Shown piece by piece: positions 50,147 to 57,987 of a stretch of 64,000 bases of DNA; positions within the stretch are counted from its first letter, which is position 1; each line of letters starts with the position of its first letter. This stretch comes from an uncultured Rhizobium sp. GTDB lineage: Bacteria > Pseudomonadota > Alphaproteobacteria > Rhizobiales > Rhizobiaceae. The position numbers were made by a program, and so were the translations under genes. The notes beneath the pieces are model-generated. The model had not been told where the DNA came from. It ran no database searches and saw only the letters and a program-made list of their open reading frames with translations. The DNA lies in the NCBI GenBank assembly GCA_945952045.1, contig CAMFHE010000021.1:1-64000 (forward strand), given 5' to 3'.

Positions 50147-51342
50147 GACACTGTCCAGCGCCAGAAATCGCGGCGCTCTTCGGCAAGATGGCGGTTGAGC
50201 ACCATCTTGTGCACCTCGTCTGCGCCATCAACCAGCCGCGCCTGTCGCGCGTAGCGATAGATCCATTCCAGAACCGTGTCGCCGGAATATCCGCGCGCGC
50301 CATTGATCTGGATCGCGGTATCGGCCGCCTTGTGCAGCAGGTTGGCGACGTGGACCTTGGCCATGGAAACTTCCTTGCGGGCAAATCCGCCGCGATCCAG
50401 CTCCCATGCCGCCTTCATCACCAGCAGGCGGCCGATCTCGATGCCCATGCAAAGGTCGCCGAGCATCATCTGGATGCTTTCGCGATCCGCCAGCCGTATG
50501 CCGAAGCCTTCGCGGCGCTCCGCGTATTCGGTGGCGATCTCGACGCAGCGCTTCGACAGCCCGAGCCAGCGCATGCAATGGGTCAACCGCGCCGGGCCAA
50601 GGCGCACCTGCGTCACCTTCATGCCGCGCCCTTCCTCCAGCAGCATGTCCTCAGCCGGAATTTCCAAGCCGTCGAATTCGATCTCGCAATGGCCGCCATG
50701 CTCTTCCGGTCCCATGATCGGGATGCGGCGCACAATGCGCCAGCCGGGCTGGTCCTTGTGAAACATCAGCGCCGAAAGGCCGTGGCGCGGATCGTCCGAG
50801 GTCCTGGCGACGACGATGAAATGCGAGGCGGCTTCCGCGCCGGTGATGAACCACTTGCGCCCGTGCAGCACGTATCGGTCGCCCTGCTTCGTCGCGCGGG
50901 TTTGGATCATCGAGGGATCGGAGCCGCCGCCGGGGCTGGGTTCGGTCATGGCGAAAGCCGAGCGCACCTTGCCTTCGGCAATCGGGCGCAGCCATTTCTC
51001 GCGCTGGTCGGGCGTGCCCAGGCGGTGCAGCACCATCATGTTGCCGTCATCAGGCGCTGCGGAGTTGAAGACCACCGGCCCGAAGATCGAGCGGTTCATT
51101 TCCTCGTAGCAGACCGCCATGCCCGCAAGGCCGATGAAGTCGCCATCCGGGCGCGGCAGTTGCAGGCACCAGAGACCTTCGGCGCGCGCCTTTTCGCGCA
51201 GCGGCTCCAGCTTGGCGCCGGCTATGTTGCCATGCCCGTCATAGGCGGTGGGATCGCTTTCCAGCGGCAGGATATGGGTCTCGACGAAGGCGGCGATGCG
51301 CGTTCGAAGGTCTTCCAGCGCGGGCGAAATCGAAAAATCCAT
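50143..51342 (-). CDS. Acyl-CoA dehydrogenase (ACAD10/11-like)
   Basis: A 399-residue FAD acyl-CoA dehydrogenase. Features are FAMTEPSPGGGSDPS in the middle, RKWFITGAEAASHF and the C-terminal QINGARGYSGDTVLEWIYRY and GADEVHKMVLNRHLA block. The last text is characteristic of the ACAD10/11 and LvaC branch, in which the enzyme acts on phosphorylated 4-hydroxyacyl-CoA. It is coupled to the phosphotransferase gene and follows an SDR by 14 bases. Confidence 0.92.
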   Translation of the reverse strand: MDFSISPALEDLRTRIAAFVETHILPLESDPTAYDGHGNIAGAKLEPLREKARAEGLWCLQLPRPDGDFIGLAGMAVCYEEMNRSIFGPVVFNSAAPDDGNMMVLHRLGTPDQREKWLRPIAEGKVRSAFAMTEPSPGGGSDPSMIQTRATKQGDRYVLHGRKWFITGAEAASHFIVVARTSDDPRHGLSALMFHKDQPGWRIVRRIPIMGPEEHGGHCEIEFDGLEIPAEDMLLEEGRGMKVTQVRLGPARLTHCMRWLGLSKRCVEIATEYAERREGFGIRLADRESIQMMLGDLCMGIEIGRLLVMKAAWELDRGGFARKEVSMAKVHVANLLHKAADTAIQINGARGYSGDTVLEWIYRYARQARLVDGADEVHKMVLNRHLAEERRDFWRWTVS

Positions 51343-51356
51343 GGGAAGCAGGTCCT

Positions 51357-52112
51357 TTACAGGCTGGAAACGAGATGGCCGCCATCGACGGCCAGCGATG
51401 CGCCGGTGATGAAGCTGCCGGCATTCGAGCAAAGGAGCAGCAGGGGCGCATCCAGCTCCTCCAGCCGGCCGAGGCGGCGCTGGGGGATGCGGCGGATCAG
51501 CGCCTTGCCCGCTTCGGAGGCGAAGAAGTCGCGGTTAAGCTCGGTCTCGAAATAGCCGGGGCAGAGCGCGTTGACGCGAATGTCGTGGCGCGCCCATTCG
51601 AGCGCCAGCGCCTTGGTGAGCTGGATCACCGCCGCCTTCGAGGCGGCATAGGCCGCGACATGGCCAGCGACGCGCAGGCCGAGGATCGAGGCGATGTTGA
51701 CGATGGCGCCGCCCTGCCCGTCCTCGCGCATGCGCCGCCCTGCGGCCTGCGCCACCGAAAAGACGCCCTTGAGGTTGGTGTCGACAACCGCGTCGAAACC
51801 GGCTTCGGTGATCTCGGTTGCCGCCGCCGCGACACTGATGCCGGCATTGTTGACGACGATATCGATCCGCCGGCCGGCGCCTGCGAAGGCCTGCTCCACC
51901 GAGGCCGGATCAGTGACATCCATCGCCACCCAGGAGGCGCTTCCGCCGCTGTCGGAAAGTGTGGCGCATTCGCGCGCGAGCGCCGCCTCATTGCGCGCCG
52001 CCAGCACCACATGGGCGCCCTGCCCGGCCAGCACGCCGGCGAAATGGCGCCCCAGCCCGCTCGACGCGCCCGTTACCAGCGCCGTCTTGCGGCGCAGATC
52101 AGACCAGCTCAT
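51357..52112 (-). CDS. Short-chain dehydrogenase/reductase (SDR 1 of sugar operon)
   Basis: A 251-residue classical SDR. Cofactor motif is TGASSGLGRHFA near residue 14, NNAG is in VVNNAGIS, and the active site is YAASKAA. It lies between the acyl-CoA dehydrogenase and a second SDR. In LvaD-like modules an SDR oxidises a 3-hydroxy intermediate; in polyol pathways SDRs oxidise alditols. Either fits this operon. Confidence 0.92.
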   Translation of the reverse strand: MSWSDLRRKTALVTGASSGLGRHFAGVLAGQGAHVVLAARNEAALARECATLSDSGGSASWVAMDVTDPASVEQAFAGAGRRIDIVVNNAGISVAAAATEITEAGFDAVVDTNLKGVFSVAQAAGRRMREDGQGGAIVNIASILGLRVAGHVAAYAASKAAVIQLTKALALEWARHDIRVNALCPGYFETELNRDFFASEAGKALIRRIPQRRLGRLEELDAPLLLLCSNAGSFITGASLAVDGGHLVSSL

Positions 52113-52125
52113 GGCGTTTTTCTCC

Positions 52126-52845
52126 TCAGGCGATGCTATAGCCGCCGTCCACCGGCAGCATGACGCCGGTAATATAGCGCGCAGCCGGCGAGACCAGGAA
52201 GGAAACGGCCGCCGCCACATCGGCGGGTTCGCCCCAGTCGCCGGCGGGAATGCGCTTCAGGATCGGGCCGGCGCGTTCGGGATCGTTCATCGCCGCCTGC
52301 GACATGCGCGTGCGGATCCAGCCGGGCGCCACGGCATTGACGCGCACCTGCCCGCCCCAGCCATGCGCCAGCGCCCGCGTCAGCTGCAGCACCGCGCCCT
52401 TGCTGGCGGAATAGGCGGGATTGCGCGGCGAGCCGAAAACCGACCACATCGAGGCGAAGTTGACCACCGCGCCGCCGCGCGCGGCCAACGCCTCCTTCAG
52501 CGCGAAACACAGACGCTGCGTGCCGCCCAGATTTACGGCCATCACCTTGTCGAAACCATCTTGCGTGAATTCGCGCCCCTCATGCTGGATGATGCCGGCG
52601 GCATTGACGAGCGCATCGAGGCCGGGCGCCTCGCGCGCCAGCGCCGCGATCGCCGCCGCATCGGTGACGTCGAAGCGGCGATGGGTGTAAGCGGGGTGGT
52701 CGATCTCTTCCTCCGCATCGACACCCAGCGACAGGACATGGAAACCATCCTCCAGCAGCTGGCGGGAGCAGGCAAGGCCGAGGCCGGTTGCGCCGCCGGT
52801 GACGATGGCAAGGCGGTGATCGGTGGTGGACTGGGTCATCTTCAA
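52126..52845 (-). CDS. Short-chain dehydrogenase/reductase (SDR 2 of sugar operon)
   Basis: A 239-residue SDR. Cofactor motif TGGATGLGLACS is near residue 16, NAAG is in LVNAAGII, and the active-site pair is in YSASKGA. It ends PVDGGYSIA, a normal SDR end. It is separate from SDR 1 by 13 bases and clearly paralogous, suggesting two successive oxidations or two substrates. Confidence 0.92.
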   Translation of the reverse strand: MKMTQSTTDHRLAIVTGGATGLGLACSRQLLEDGFHVLSLGVDAEEEIDHPAYTHRRFDVTDAAAIAALAREAPGLDALVNAAGIIQHEGREFTQDGFDKVMAVNLGGTQRLCFALKEALAARGGAVVNFASMWSVFGSPRNPAYSASKGAVLQLTRALAHGWGGQVRVNAVAPGWIRTRMSQAAMNDPERAGPILKRIPAGDWGEPADVAAAVSFLVSPAARYITGVMLPVDGGYSIA

Positions 52846-52869
52846 GCTCCGTTTGTTGGGGCGGCCGCG

Positions 52870-53964
52870 TCAGGCGAAGCGGCGCTCGATGCGCCGGATG
52901 GCCGCCACGATCGACGCCTGGGTGACGGGAAGGGCAAGGTTGGCCAGATGCGGCGCGGTCATCGTCCAGTGCGCGATCTCATCGATCTCCGCCTCGGTCG
53001 CGTCGTGCATGCCGAGATCGGCGAGACGGCGCGGCAGGCCGATTTCGGCGTAGAAGCCGGCGAGATCGTCGAGGAAGGCATCGCTTCGCTCTTCGGCGGC
53101 CAGTTGCACGAGGAGGCCCCAGGCGACATGCGCGCCATGGATGGCGTTTTTCGCATCGCGCGCCTTGACCAGCCCGCGCGTCAGCGAATGGGCAAGCGAC
53201 AGGCCGCCATTTTCGAAACCGAGGCCGCTCATCAGCACGGTCGCCTCGACGGTCGCCTCGAGCGCCGCCGTCACCTCGCCGCGCGCCATGCCTTCAAGCG
53301 CCGCAGCGGCGTTGCCGCGCAGGGTATGATAGCAGGCATCGGCAATCGCGATGGCTGTCAGCGGCGGACGCGTGCCGAAAGGCGTGACGCCGGTGCCGGC
53401 CACGCAGCCGTCGGCTTCGAATTTCTTGGAGATGGCGTCGCCGATGCCGGCGCGCAGGAAGTGAGCCGGAGCCTGTGCGATCAGCTTCGTATCGACGATG
53501 ACGGCCTGCGGATTTCGCACCAACCGGTCCACGGAGATCATCACATGGTGATCGTCATACATGGCGATGGCAGCGCTCGTCGGGCTGTCGTTGGAGGCAA
53601 TGGTCGGCACAGTGACGACGTCGAGATCGAGCTTGCGCGCCAGCGCCTTGGCGGCGTCCAGCGACTTGCCGCCGCCGATACCGATCGCCACGTCCGGGCG
53701 AATGGCGTCGAGCGTCTCGGCCAGCCGGTCGATTGCCGCATAGGTGATCTCGCCGGAAAAGGCGCGCATCATGGGCGTCAGCCCGGCCCCACGCAGGATC
53801 GCTTCTATGCCTGCGCCCATGCTGTCGAGGATGAAGGCATCGGCGACCACCAGCGGCGACGGCCCGAAGGCGGCGGCGATCTCGCCGAGCCGCTCCAGCG
53901 CGCCGGGGCCCTGGATATAGCGCGAGGGCGCTCCGAAGATGCGGATCGATGGAGCTTCGCTCAT
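52870..53964 (-). CDS. Iron-type/glycerol-dehydrogenase-like polyol dehydrogenase
   Basis: A 364-residue protein of the GldA family. NAD-binding GIGGGKSLDAAKALA is in the first third, followed by VPTIASNDSPTSA, which matches the GldA motif. Metal-binding residues are in GIGDAISKKFEA, GLSLAHSL and IHGAHVAWGLLVQL. It is expected to oxidise a polyol to a ketose or reduce a carbonyl. The start overlaps the cupin gene by four bases. Confidence 0.9.
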   Translation of the reverse strand: MSEAPSIRIFGAPSRYIQGPGALERLGEIAAAFGPSPLVVADAFILDSMGAGIEAILRGAGLTPMMRAFSGEITYAAIDRLAETLDAIRPDVAIGIGGGKSLDAAKALARKLDLDVVTVPTIASNDSPTSAAIAMYDDHHVMISVDRLVRNPQAVIVDTKLIAQAPAHFLRAGIGDAISKKFEADGCVAGTGVTPFGTRPPLTAIAIADACYHTLRGNAAAALEGMARGEVTAALEATVEATVLMSGLGFENGGLSLAHSLTRGLVKARDAKNAIHGAHVAWGLLVQLAAEERSDAFLDDLAGFYAEIGLPRRLADLGMHDATEAEIDEIAHWTMTAPHLANLALPVTQASIVAAIRRIERRFA

Positions 53965-54512
53965 CGCGTCAGCCTTTCGGCATAATCGGCGCCAAGGCCG
54001 ATTTCGGCATAGTGGCGTCGGGCGGCGTCGAGTTTGGTGAACACATCCTCGTAACCCAGCGCGACACCGTCGGGATCGACATAGACATAGCCGCCGGTGA
54101 CGTGAAACAGGGTGATCATCTCCTCGACATCGTCGGGCACCACCAGCGTATGCGTCTCGCCCGCAGGCTCGAAAGCATAGCTCATCGGCACGGCTTCCCA
54201 GTCGTGCTCCAGGTAGCGCCAGCGCCCACGCAGCGTCATGGCATGCACCGGTCCGGCATGGCGATGGCGCGATAGGACGCCCGCTTTGCGCACCCGCAGC
54301 AGGTTCACGTAATAGCCCTGGCTGACGCAAAGCACGAGCGGCTTGAACCAGACGCCCGGCGCCTGCGGCACCCACAGATGCTCCTCGGCATCGAGATGGA
54401 GCGCGCCCGGCATGAAGACATCCGCCATCATGCCGAAGGGTTGCGGGCGGCGATAGGCGACCTTGCTGTCGTCACGTGCCAGCGGTGGCGTGGGGGCGTC
54501 GGTTGCGTTCAT
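53961..54512 (-). CDS. Cupin protein (2,4'-dihydroxyacetophenone dioxygenase-like)
   Basis: A 183-residue cupin. Metal-binding pattern is in VLSRHRHAGPVHAMTL and the second half in EPAGETHTLVVPDDVE. It resembles the family annotated as 2,4'-dihydroxyacetophenone dioxygenase, but many members are simple sugar-binding or isomerase-like cupins. Between a GldA-like enzyme and a transketolase subunit, a role as a carbohydrate isomerase or epimerase is possible. Confidence 0.8.
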   Translation of the reverse strand: MNATDAPTPPLARDDSKVAYRRPQPFGMMADVFMPGALHLDAEEHLWVPQAPGVWFKPLVLCVSQGYYVNLLRVRKAGVLSRHRHAGPVHAMTLRGRWRYLEHDWEAVPMSYAFEPAGETHTLVVPDDVEEMITLFHVTGGYVYVDPDGVALGYEDVFTKLDAARRHYAEIGLGADYAERLTR

Positions 54513-54523
54513 GGCTGCGCCCC

Positions 54524-55516
54524 TCACCGGTTCTCGACGAGGGCGCGGATGAAGCGCGGGGTATCGACGCCATATTTCGCCTCCAGATATTCCTGCGATC
54601 CGCATTCGAAGAAGCTGTCGTCGAGGCCGATCTTGATCAGCGGCTTGACCATGCCGGCATCGTAAAGCGCTTCGACCACCAGCGAGGTCAGGCCGCCGCT
54701 CTTCTTGTGGTTCTCCGCCACGATCAGCCGGTCGAAACGGCTGGCGAACGCCAGAACGCCGGCCGTATCGAAGGGTTTGATGGTGGGCACGTGCAGGACG
54801 CCGGCATCGACGCCGCTTTCGCCCGCCGCCTTCGCTGCATCCAGCGCGCGCGCCGACATGTAGCCCGTGGCGATGATGCCGACATCGCGGCCGGGGCGCA
54901 GCAGCTTCGCCTTGCCGACCTCGAAGACATAGTCGCTGCCGAGCTCCACCGGCACCTTGCCACGCAGGTTGCGCACATAGACCGTGCCGGGAATATCGGC
55001 GCAGGCGCGCACCACCTGCTTCAGCTCGGTCGCGTCGCAGGGATCGATGATCGTCAGATCCGCGATGCCGCGCATCATGTTGAGATCCTCGGTCGCCTGA
55101 TGCGTGGCGCCATAGCCATTGACGAGGCCAGGCATGCCGGCGAAAATCTTGACGTTGGCTTTCGAATGGGCGCAGGCGAGCGCCACGAAATCATAAGCGC
55201 GGCGGGTGATGAACACCGAATAGGTGGTGCAATAGGCGATCTTGCCGGTCTTGGCCATGCCGGCGGCGATCATGATCAGGTTCTGTTCGGCCATGCCGAC
55301 ATTGAAGAAGCGATCGGGATGAGCGTCGCGAAACGGCAGGATGTCGCTGTAGCGGCCCATGTCGGCGGTCAGGCCGACGATCTCCGGGCGCTCGGCCGCA
55401 AGCTTCGCCAGCGTGTTGCCGAAGGGCGCGAGCTCGGTGACCTTGCCGGCGACGTCGACGATCTCGCCCATGCCGCGCGTGCGGTTGGCGGCAGCAGCGG
55501 TGTGAGTGTCAGCCAT
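54524..55516 (-). CDS. Transketolase C-terminal subunit
   Basis: A 330-residue protein matching the pyrimidine-binding and C-terminal domains of transketolase. It has VGLTADMGRYSDILPFRDAHPDRFFNVGMAEQNL in one block (the cofactor-activating Glu in VGMAEQNL) and a C-terminal domain with IATGYMSARALDAA. It overlaps the N-terminal subunit gene by eight bases. Split transketolases are known in dedicated sugar pathways such as apulose-4-phosphate cleavage. Confidence 0.92.
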   Translation of the reverse strand: MADTHTAAAANRTRGMGEIVDVAGKVTELAPFGNTLAKLAAERPEIVGLTADMGRYSDILPFRDAHPDRFFNVGMAEQNLIMIAAGMAKTGKIAYCTTYSVFITRRAYDFVALACAHSKANVKIFAGMPGLVNGYGATHQATEDLNMMRGIADLTIIDPCDATELKQVVRACADIPGTVYVRNLRGKVPVELGSDYVFEVGKAKLLRPGRDVGIIATGYMSARALDAAKAAGESGVDAGVLHVPTIKPFDTAGVLAFASRFDRLIVAENHKKSGGLTSLVVEALYDAGMVKPLIKIGLDDSFFECGSQEYLEAKYGVDTPRFIRALVENR

Positions 55517-56351
55517 TTTCTTTCTCCAGCTCCTGTGTGAGCGCGTCCCATTCGCTGTTGTCGATGCGCACGAAATGGGCGCGGTCGCGCGCCATGATGG
55601 TGGGGATGCCGAAGCCCGGCGTGGTGCGCATGACAATGGCTTTCGGCTTGCCGTTCTTTTCGCGCGCGCCGGCGAGCGCACCGACAAGCGCGTCCATGTC
55701 GTTGCCGTTGATTTCACGCGTTTCCCAGCCGAAGGCGGTCATCTTGTCGGCGACCGGCTCGATGCGCACGGTCACCGGACCGTCGGCCTGGATGCCGTTG
55801 CAGTCGATCAGCACGACGAGGTTGTCGCATTTGAAGGTTGCCGCCCCCATGGCCGCTTCCCAGGTCGAGCCTTCCTGCAGCTCGCCATCGGAAAACTCGC
55901 AGAAGACGCGCGCGGGAGAGCCGTCGAGGCGCAGCGCCATCGCCATGCCGACCGCCTGCCCCAGCCCGTGACCGAGCGAGCCGCCGACCATCTCGACGCC
56001 CGGCGTCTCGTCGAAGGTGCTCATCGGCAGGCGCGAGCCGTTGAGGCCATAGCTCGGTAATTCCGAGGGTGAAATGATGCCGGCTTCGGCCAGCACCGCA
56101 TACATGGCGATGGAATAATGCCCGGTCGAGAGCACGAAACGGTCGCGGTCGGCCCAACCGACATTGTCGGGATCGTAGCGCATCTCATGGAAATAGAGGC
56201 TCGCCAGGCAGTCGGCCATGCCGAGCCCTTGCGCGATATAGCCTTCGCCCTTGCCGCTCGCCATGGCCATCATCTTGCGGCGCAGATTGAGCGCGCGCGC
56301 TTTCAGCGCAGGCAGATCCGCCTCGGACGGCGGATGATTGAGCGTTTTCAT
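55509..56351 (-). CDS. Transketolase N-terminal subunit
   Basis: A 280-residue ThDP-binding half of transketolase. Hallmarks are GKGEGYIAQGLGMADCLASL, STGHYSIAMYAVLAEAG, GGSLGHGLGQAVGMAMA, and the metal motif SDGELQEGSTWEAAMGAA with DCNGIQADG. The usual GDGE is SDGE here. It starts with the catalytic half first, then the C-terminal subunit gene. Confidence 0.93.
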   Translation of the reverse strand: MKTLNHPPSEADLPALKARALNLRRKMMAMASGKGEGYIAQGLGMADCLASLYFHEMRYDPDNVGWADRDRFVLSTGHYSIAMYAVLAEAGIISPSELPSYGLNGSRLPMSTFDETPGVEMVGGSLGHGLGQAVGMAMALRLDGSPARVFCEFSDGELQEGSTWEAAMGAATFKCDNLVVLIDCNGIQADGPVTVRIEPVADKMTAFGWETREINGNDMDALVGALAGAREKNGKPKAIVMRTTPGFGIPTIMARDRAHFVRIDNSEWDALTQELEKENG

Positions 56352-56398
56352 GATCTCATCCTTCTCGAAAATATCGGGCTCGGAAAATTGCGGGCGCT

Positions 56399-57307
56399 CT
56401 ACAGCGCAAGGCCCGGCCGCGCCCATGGCATGGAAACGAGCCGCCCGGTGCCGGACAGCGTGATGAAGGCGGTGCGATCGTCCGGGCCGCCGAAGCAGAT
56501 GTTGGTGGTGTAGGGATCGGGCATCTCGATGCGCTCCACCTGCGTGCCCTCCGGCGAGATCACTACGATGCCGCCGAAACGCAGGGTGGCGACGGCGATG
56601 TTGCCGCCCGCTTCCACGGCCAGCGAATCGTAGCGCTGGAAACCGGGAAGGCCGGCGACCAGATCCCCGCCGGTCGGCGACGGCCACGCTGCCTTGGCAA
56701 GCACACCGGGCGCCTCGATGCGCCACGCCCACAGCCGTCCCGACGAGGTTTCCGCGACATAGAGGATCGAGTGATCCGGCGACAGGCCGATGCCGTTCGG
56801 CCCGACGAGCGGATAGGCGACCTCGCGGATCAGGCTGCCGTCTGCCTTGGCGTAGTAGACCGCGCCGAAATCGACCTTGCGGCCCTGGCGATGGCCGTGA
56901 TCGGTGAAATAGAAGCCACCGTGGCGGTCGAAGACGATGTCGTTGGGGGCCGAAAGGGGCACGTTGCCGCAACGGTCGTAGAGCGTGCTCACCGCGCCTG
57001 TTGCCGGATCGACGCGCTGGATGCTGCCGCCGATATTGTCGGGCGCCTTGGCCACGGGTTTCCAGCCGCCGCCGGTGCGGTCCCAGGTGAAGCCGCCATT
57101 GTTGCAGACGTAGAGCATGCCATCCGGCCCGAGCGCCAGGCCGTTCGGCCCGCCCCCGGTCTCGGCCAGCGTCGTCCGGGCGCCATCGGCGGCGATGCGC
57201 GTCAAGCGCCCGGCGCCGATTTCGCAGAGCACGATCGCGCCGTCCGGCATGACGACCGGGCCTTCGGGAAAAGCGAGATCGTCGCAGAGCGTGGTAAATT
57301 GGGTCAT
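56399..57307 (-). CDS. SMP-30/gluconolactonase family lactonase
   Basis: A 302-residue beta-propeller lactonase. Hallmarks are FPEGPVVMPDGAIVLCEIGA near the start, NGLALGPDGMLYVCNNGG and SAPNDIVFDRHGGFYFTDHG with likely metal-binding Asn and Asp. It hydrolyses sugar lactones to acids. The ATG at 57307 overlaps the HAD gene stop, so it is in the same operon. Confidence 0.9.
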   Translation of the reverse strand: MTQFTTLCDDLAFPEGPVVMPDGAIVLCEIGAGRLTRIAADGARTTLAETGGGPNGLALGPDGMLYVCNNGGFTWDRTGGGWKPVAKAPDNIGGSIQRVDPATGAVSTLYDRCGNVPLSAPNDIVFDRHGGFYFTDHGHRQGRKVDFGAVYYAKADGSLIREVAYPLVGPNGIGLSPDHSILYVAETSSGRLWAWRIEAPGVLAKAAWPSPTGGDLVAGLPGFQRYDSLAVEAGGNIAVATLRFGGIVVISPEGTQVERIEMPDPYTTNICFGGPDDRTAFITLSGTGRLVSMPWARPGLAL

Positions 57308-57987
57308 CGCGTGGCTCTTTCGATTTCGGGCTCGTCCAGGCCAAGGGCCTGAGCAAGAGCCGCCGGATCGTCCACCAGCGCATCGGGCGCATGGGTGGAG
57401 AGGAGTGCCGTGTCGTAAAAGCCGTAGGAGACGGCGACCACCGGCATGCCGGCGGCTTGGGCGGCGAGAATGTCCTGCGGCCCGTCGCCGACATAGACGG
57501 CCTCGTCGGCAGTCGCGCCGGCGCGCGTCAGGCCCAGGAGGATGGGGGCCGGATGCGGCTTGCGCTCGACGGTATCTTCCGCCGTGACGATGGCGGTGAA
57601 GCTTTCGGGCGGCAGGCCGGCGACCTCGAGGTCGATCAGCGTCCGCTCCAGCCCCTTGTTGGTGACGAGGCTGACCTTGCGGCCGTCCGCCACGAGCGCG
57701 AGCACCATGGCGCGGATGCCGTCGAAGACCTTGATATGGCCGGTGCATTGCGGATAGGCGTCACGATAGGCGGCATGCAGTTCCTCGACGCGATCGGGCG
57801 CGACCATGCGGAAAAGCTCCGGCGGGCGCATGGCGAACAGGTCCGCCATCGGCAGGCCCGGCGACGGGAAATCGCTGTCCAGCCGGCTGCGAAACACCCG
57901 GCTGTAGCATTCCACCACGGCCGCGCGCGTATCGACCAGCGTTCCGTCGAGGTCGAAGAGGATGTGTTTTCGCGATGTCAGCGTCAT
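57304..57987 (-). CDS. HAD-family phosphatase (phosphoglycolate phosphatase-like)
   Basis: A 227-residue HAD hydrolase. Motif I is FDLDGTLVDT, motif II is VTNKG, motif III Lys is in ERKPHPAP and motif IV is VGDGPQDILAA. It could hydrolyse a phosphorylated by-product such as 2-phosphoglycolate or a sugar phosphate of this pathway. Both its ends overlap neighbouring genes by four bases. Confidence 0.92.
   Translation of the reverse strand: MTLTSRKHILFDLDGTLVDTRAAVVECYSRVFRSRLDSDFPSPGLPMADLFAMRPPELFRMVAPDRVEELHAAYRDAYPQCTGHIKVFDGIRAMVLALVADGRKVSLVTNKGLERTLIDLEVAGLPPESFTAIVTAEDTVERKPHPAPILLGLTRAGATADEAVYVGDGPQDILAAQAAGMPVVAVSYGFYDTALLSTHAPDALVDDPAALAQALGLDEPEIERATR

Noticed and set aside
51694-53985. 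Plus-strand open frame of 763 codons over the SDR genes
   Set aside because: It runs opposite three clear minus-strand enzymes and has no recognisable domain. Similar shadows lie at 3717-5291, 17546-19078, 39779-40972, 42127-44481, 50188-51555 and 57975-59576.
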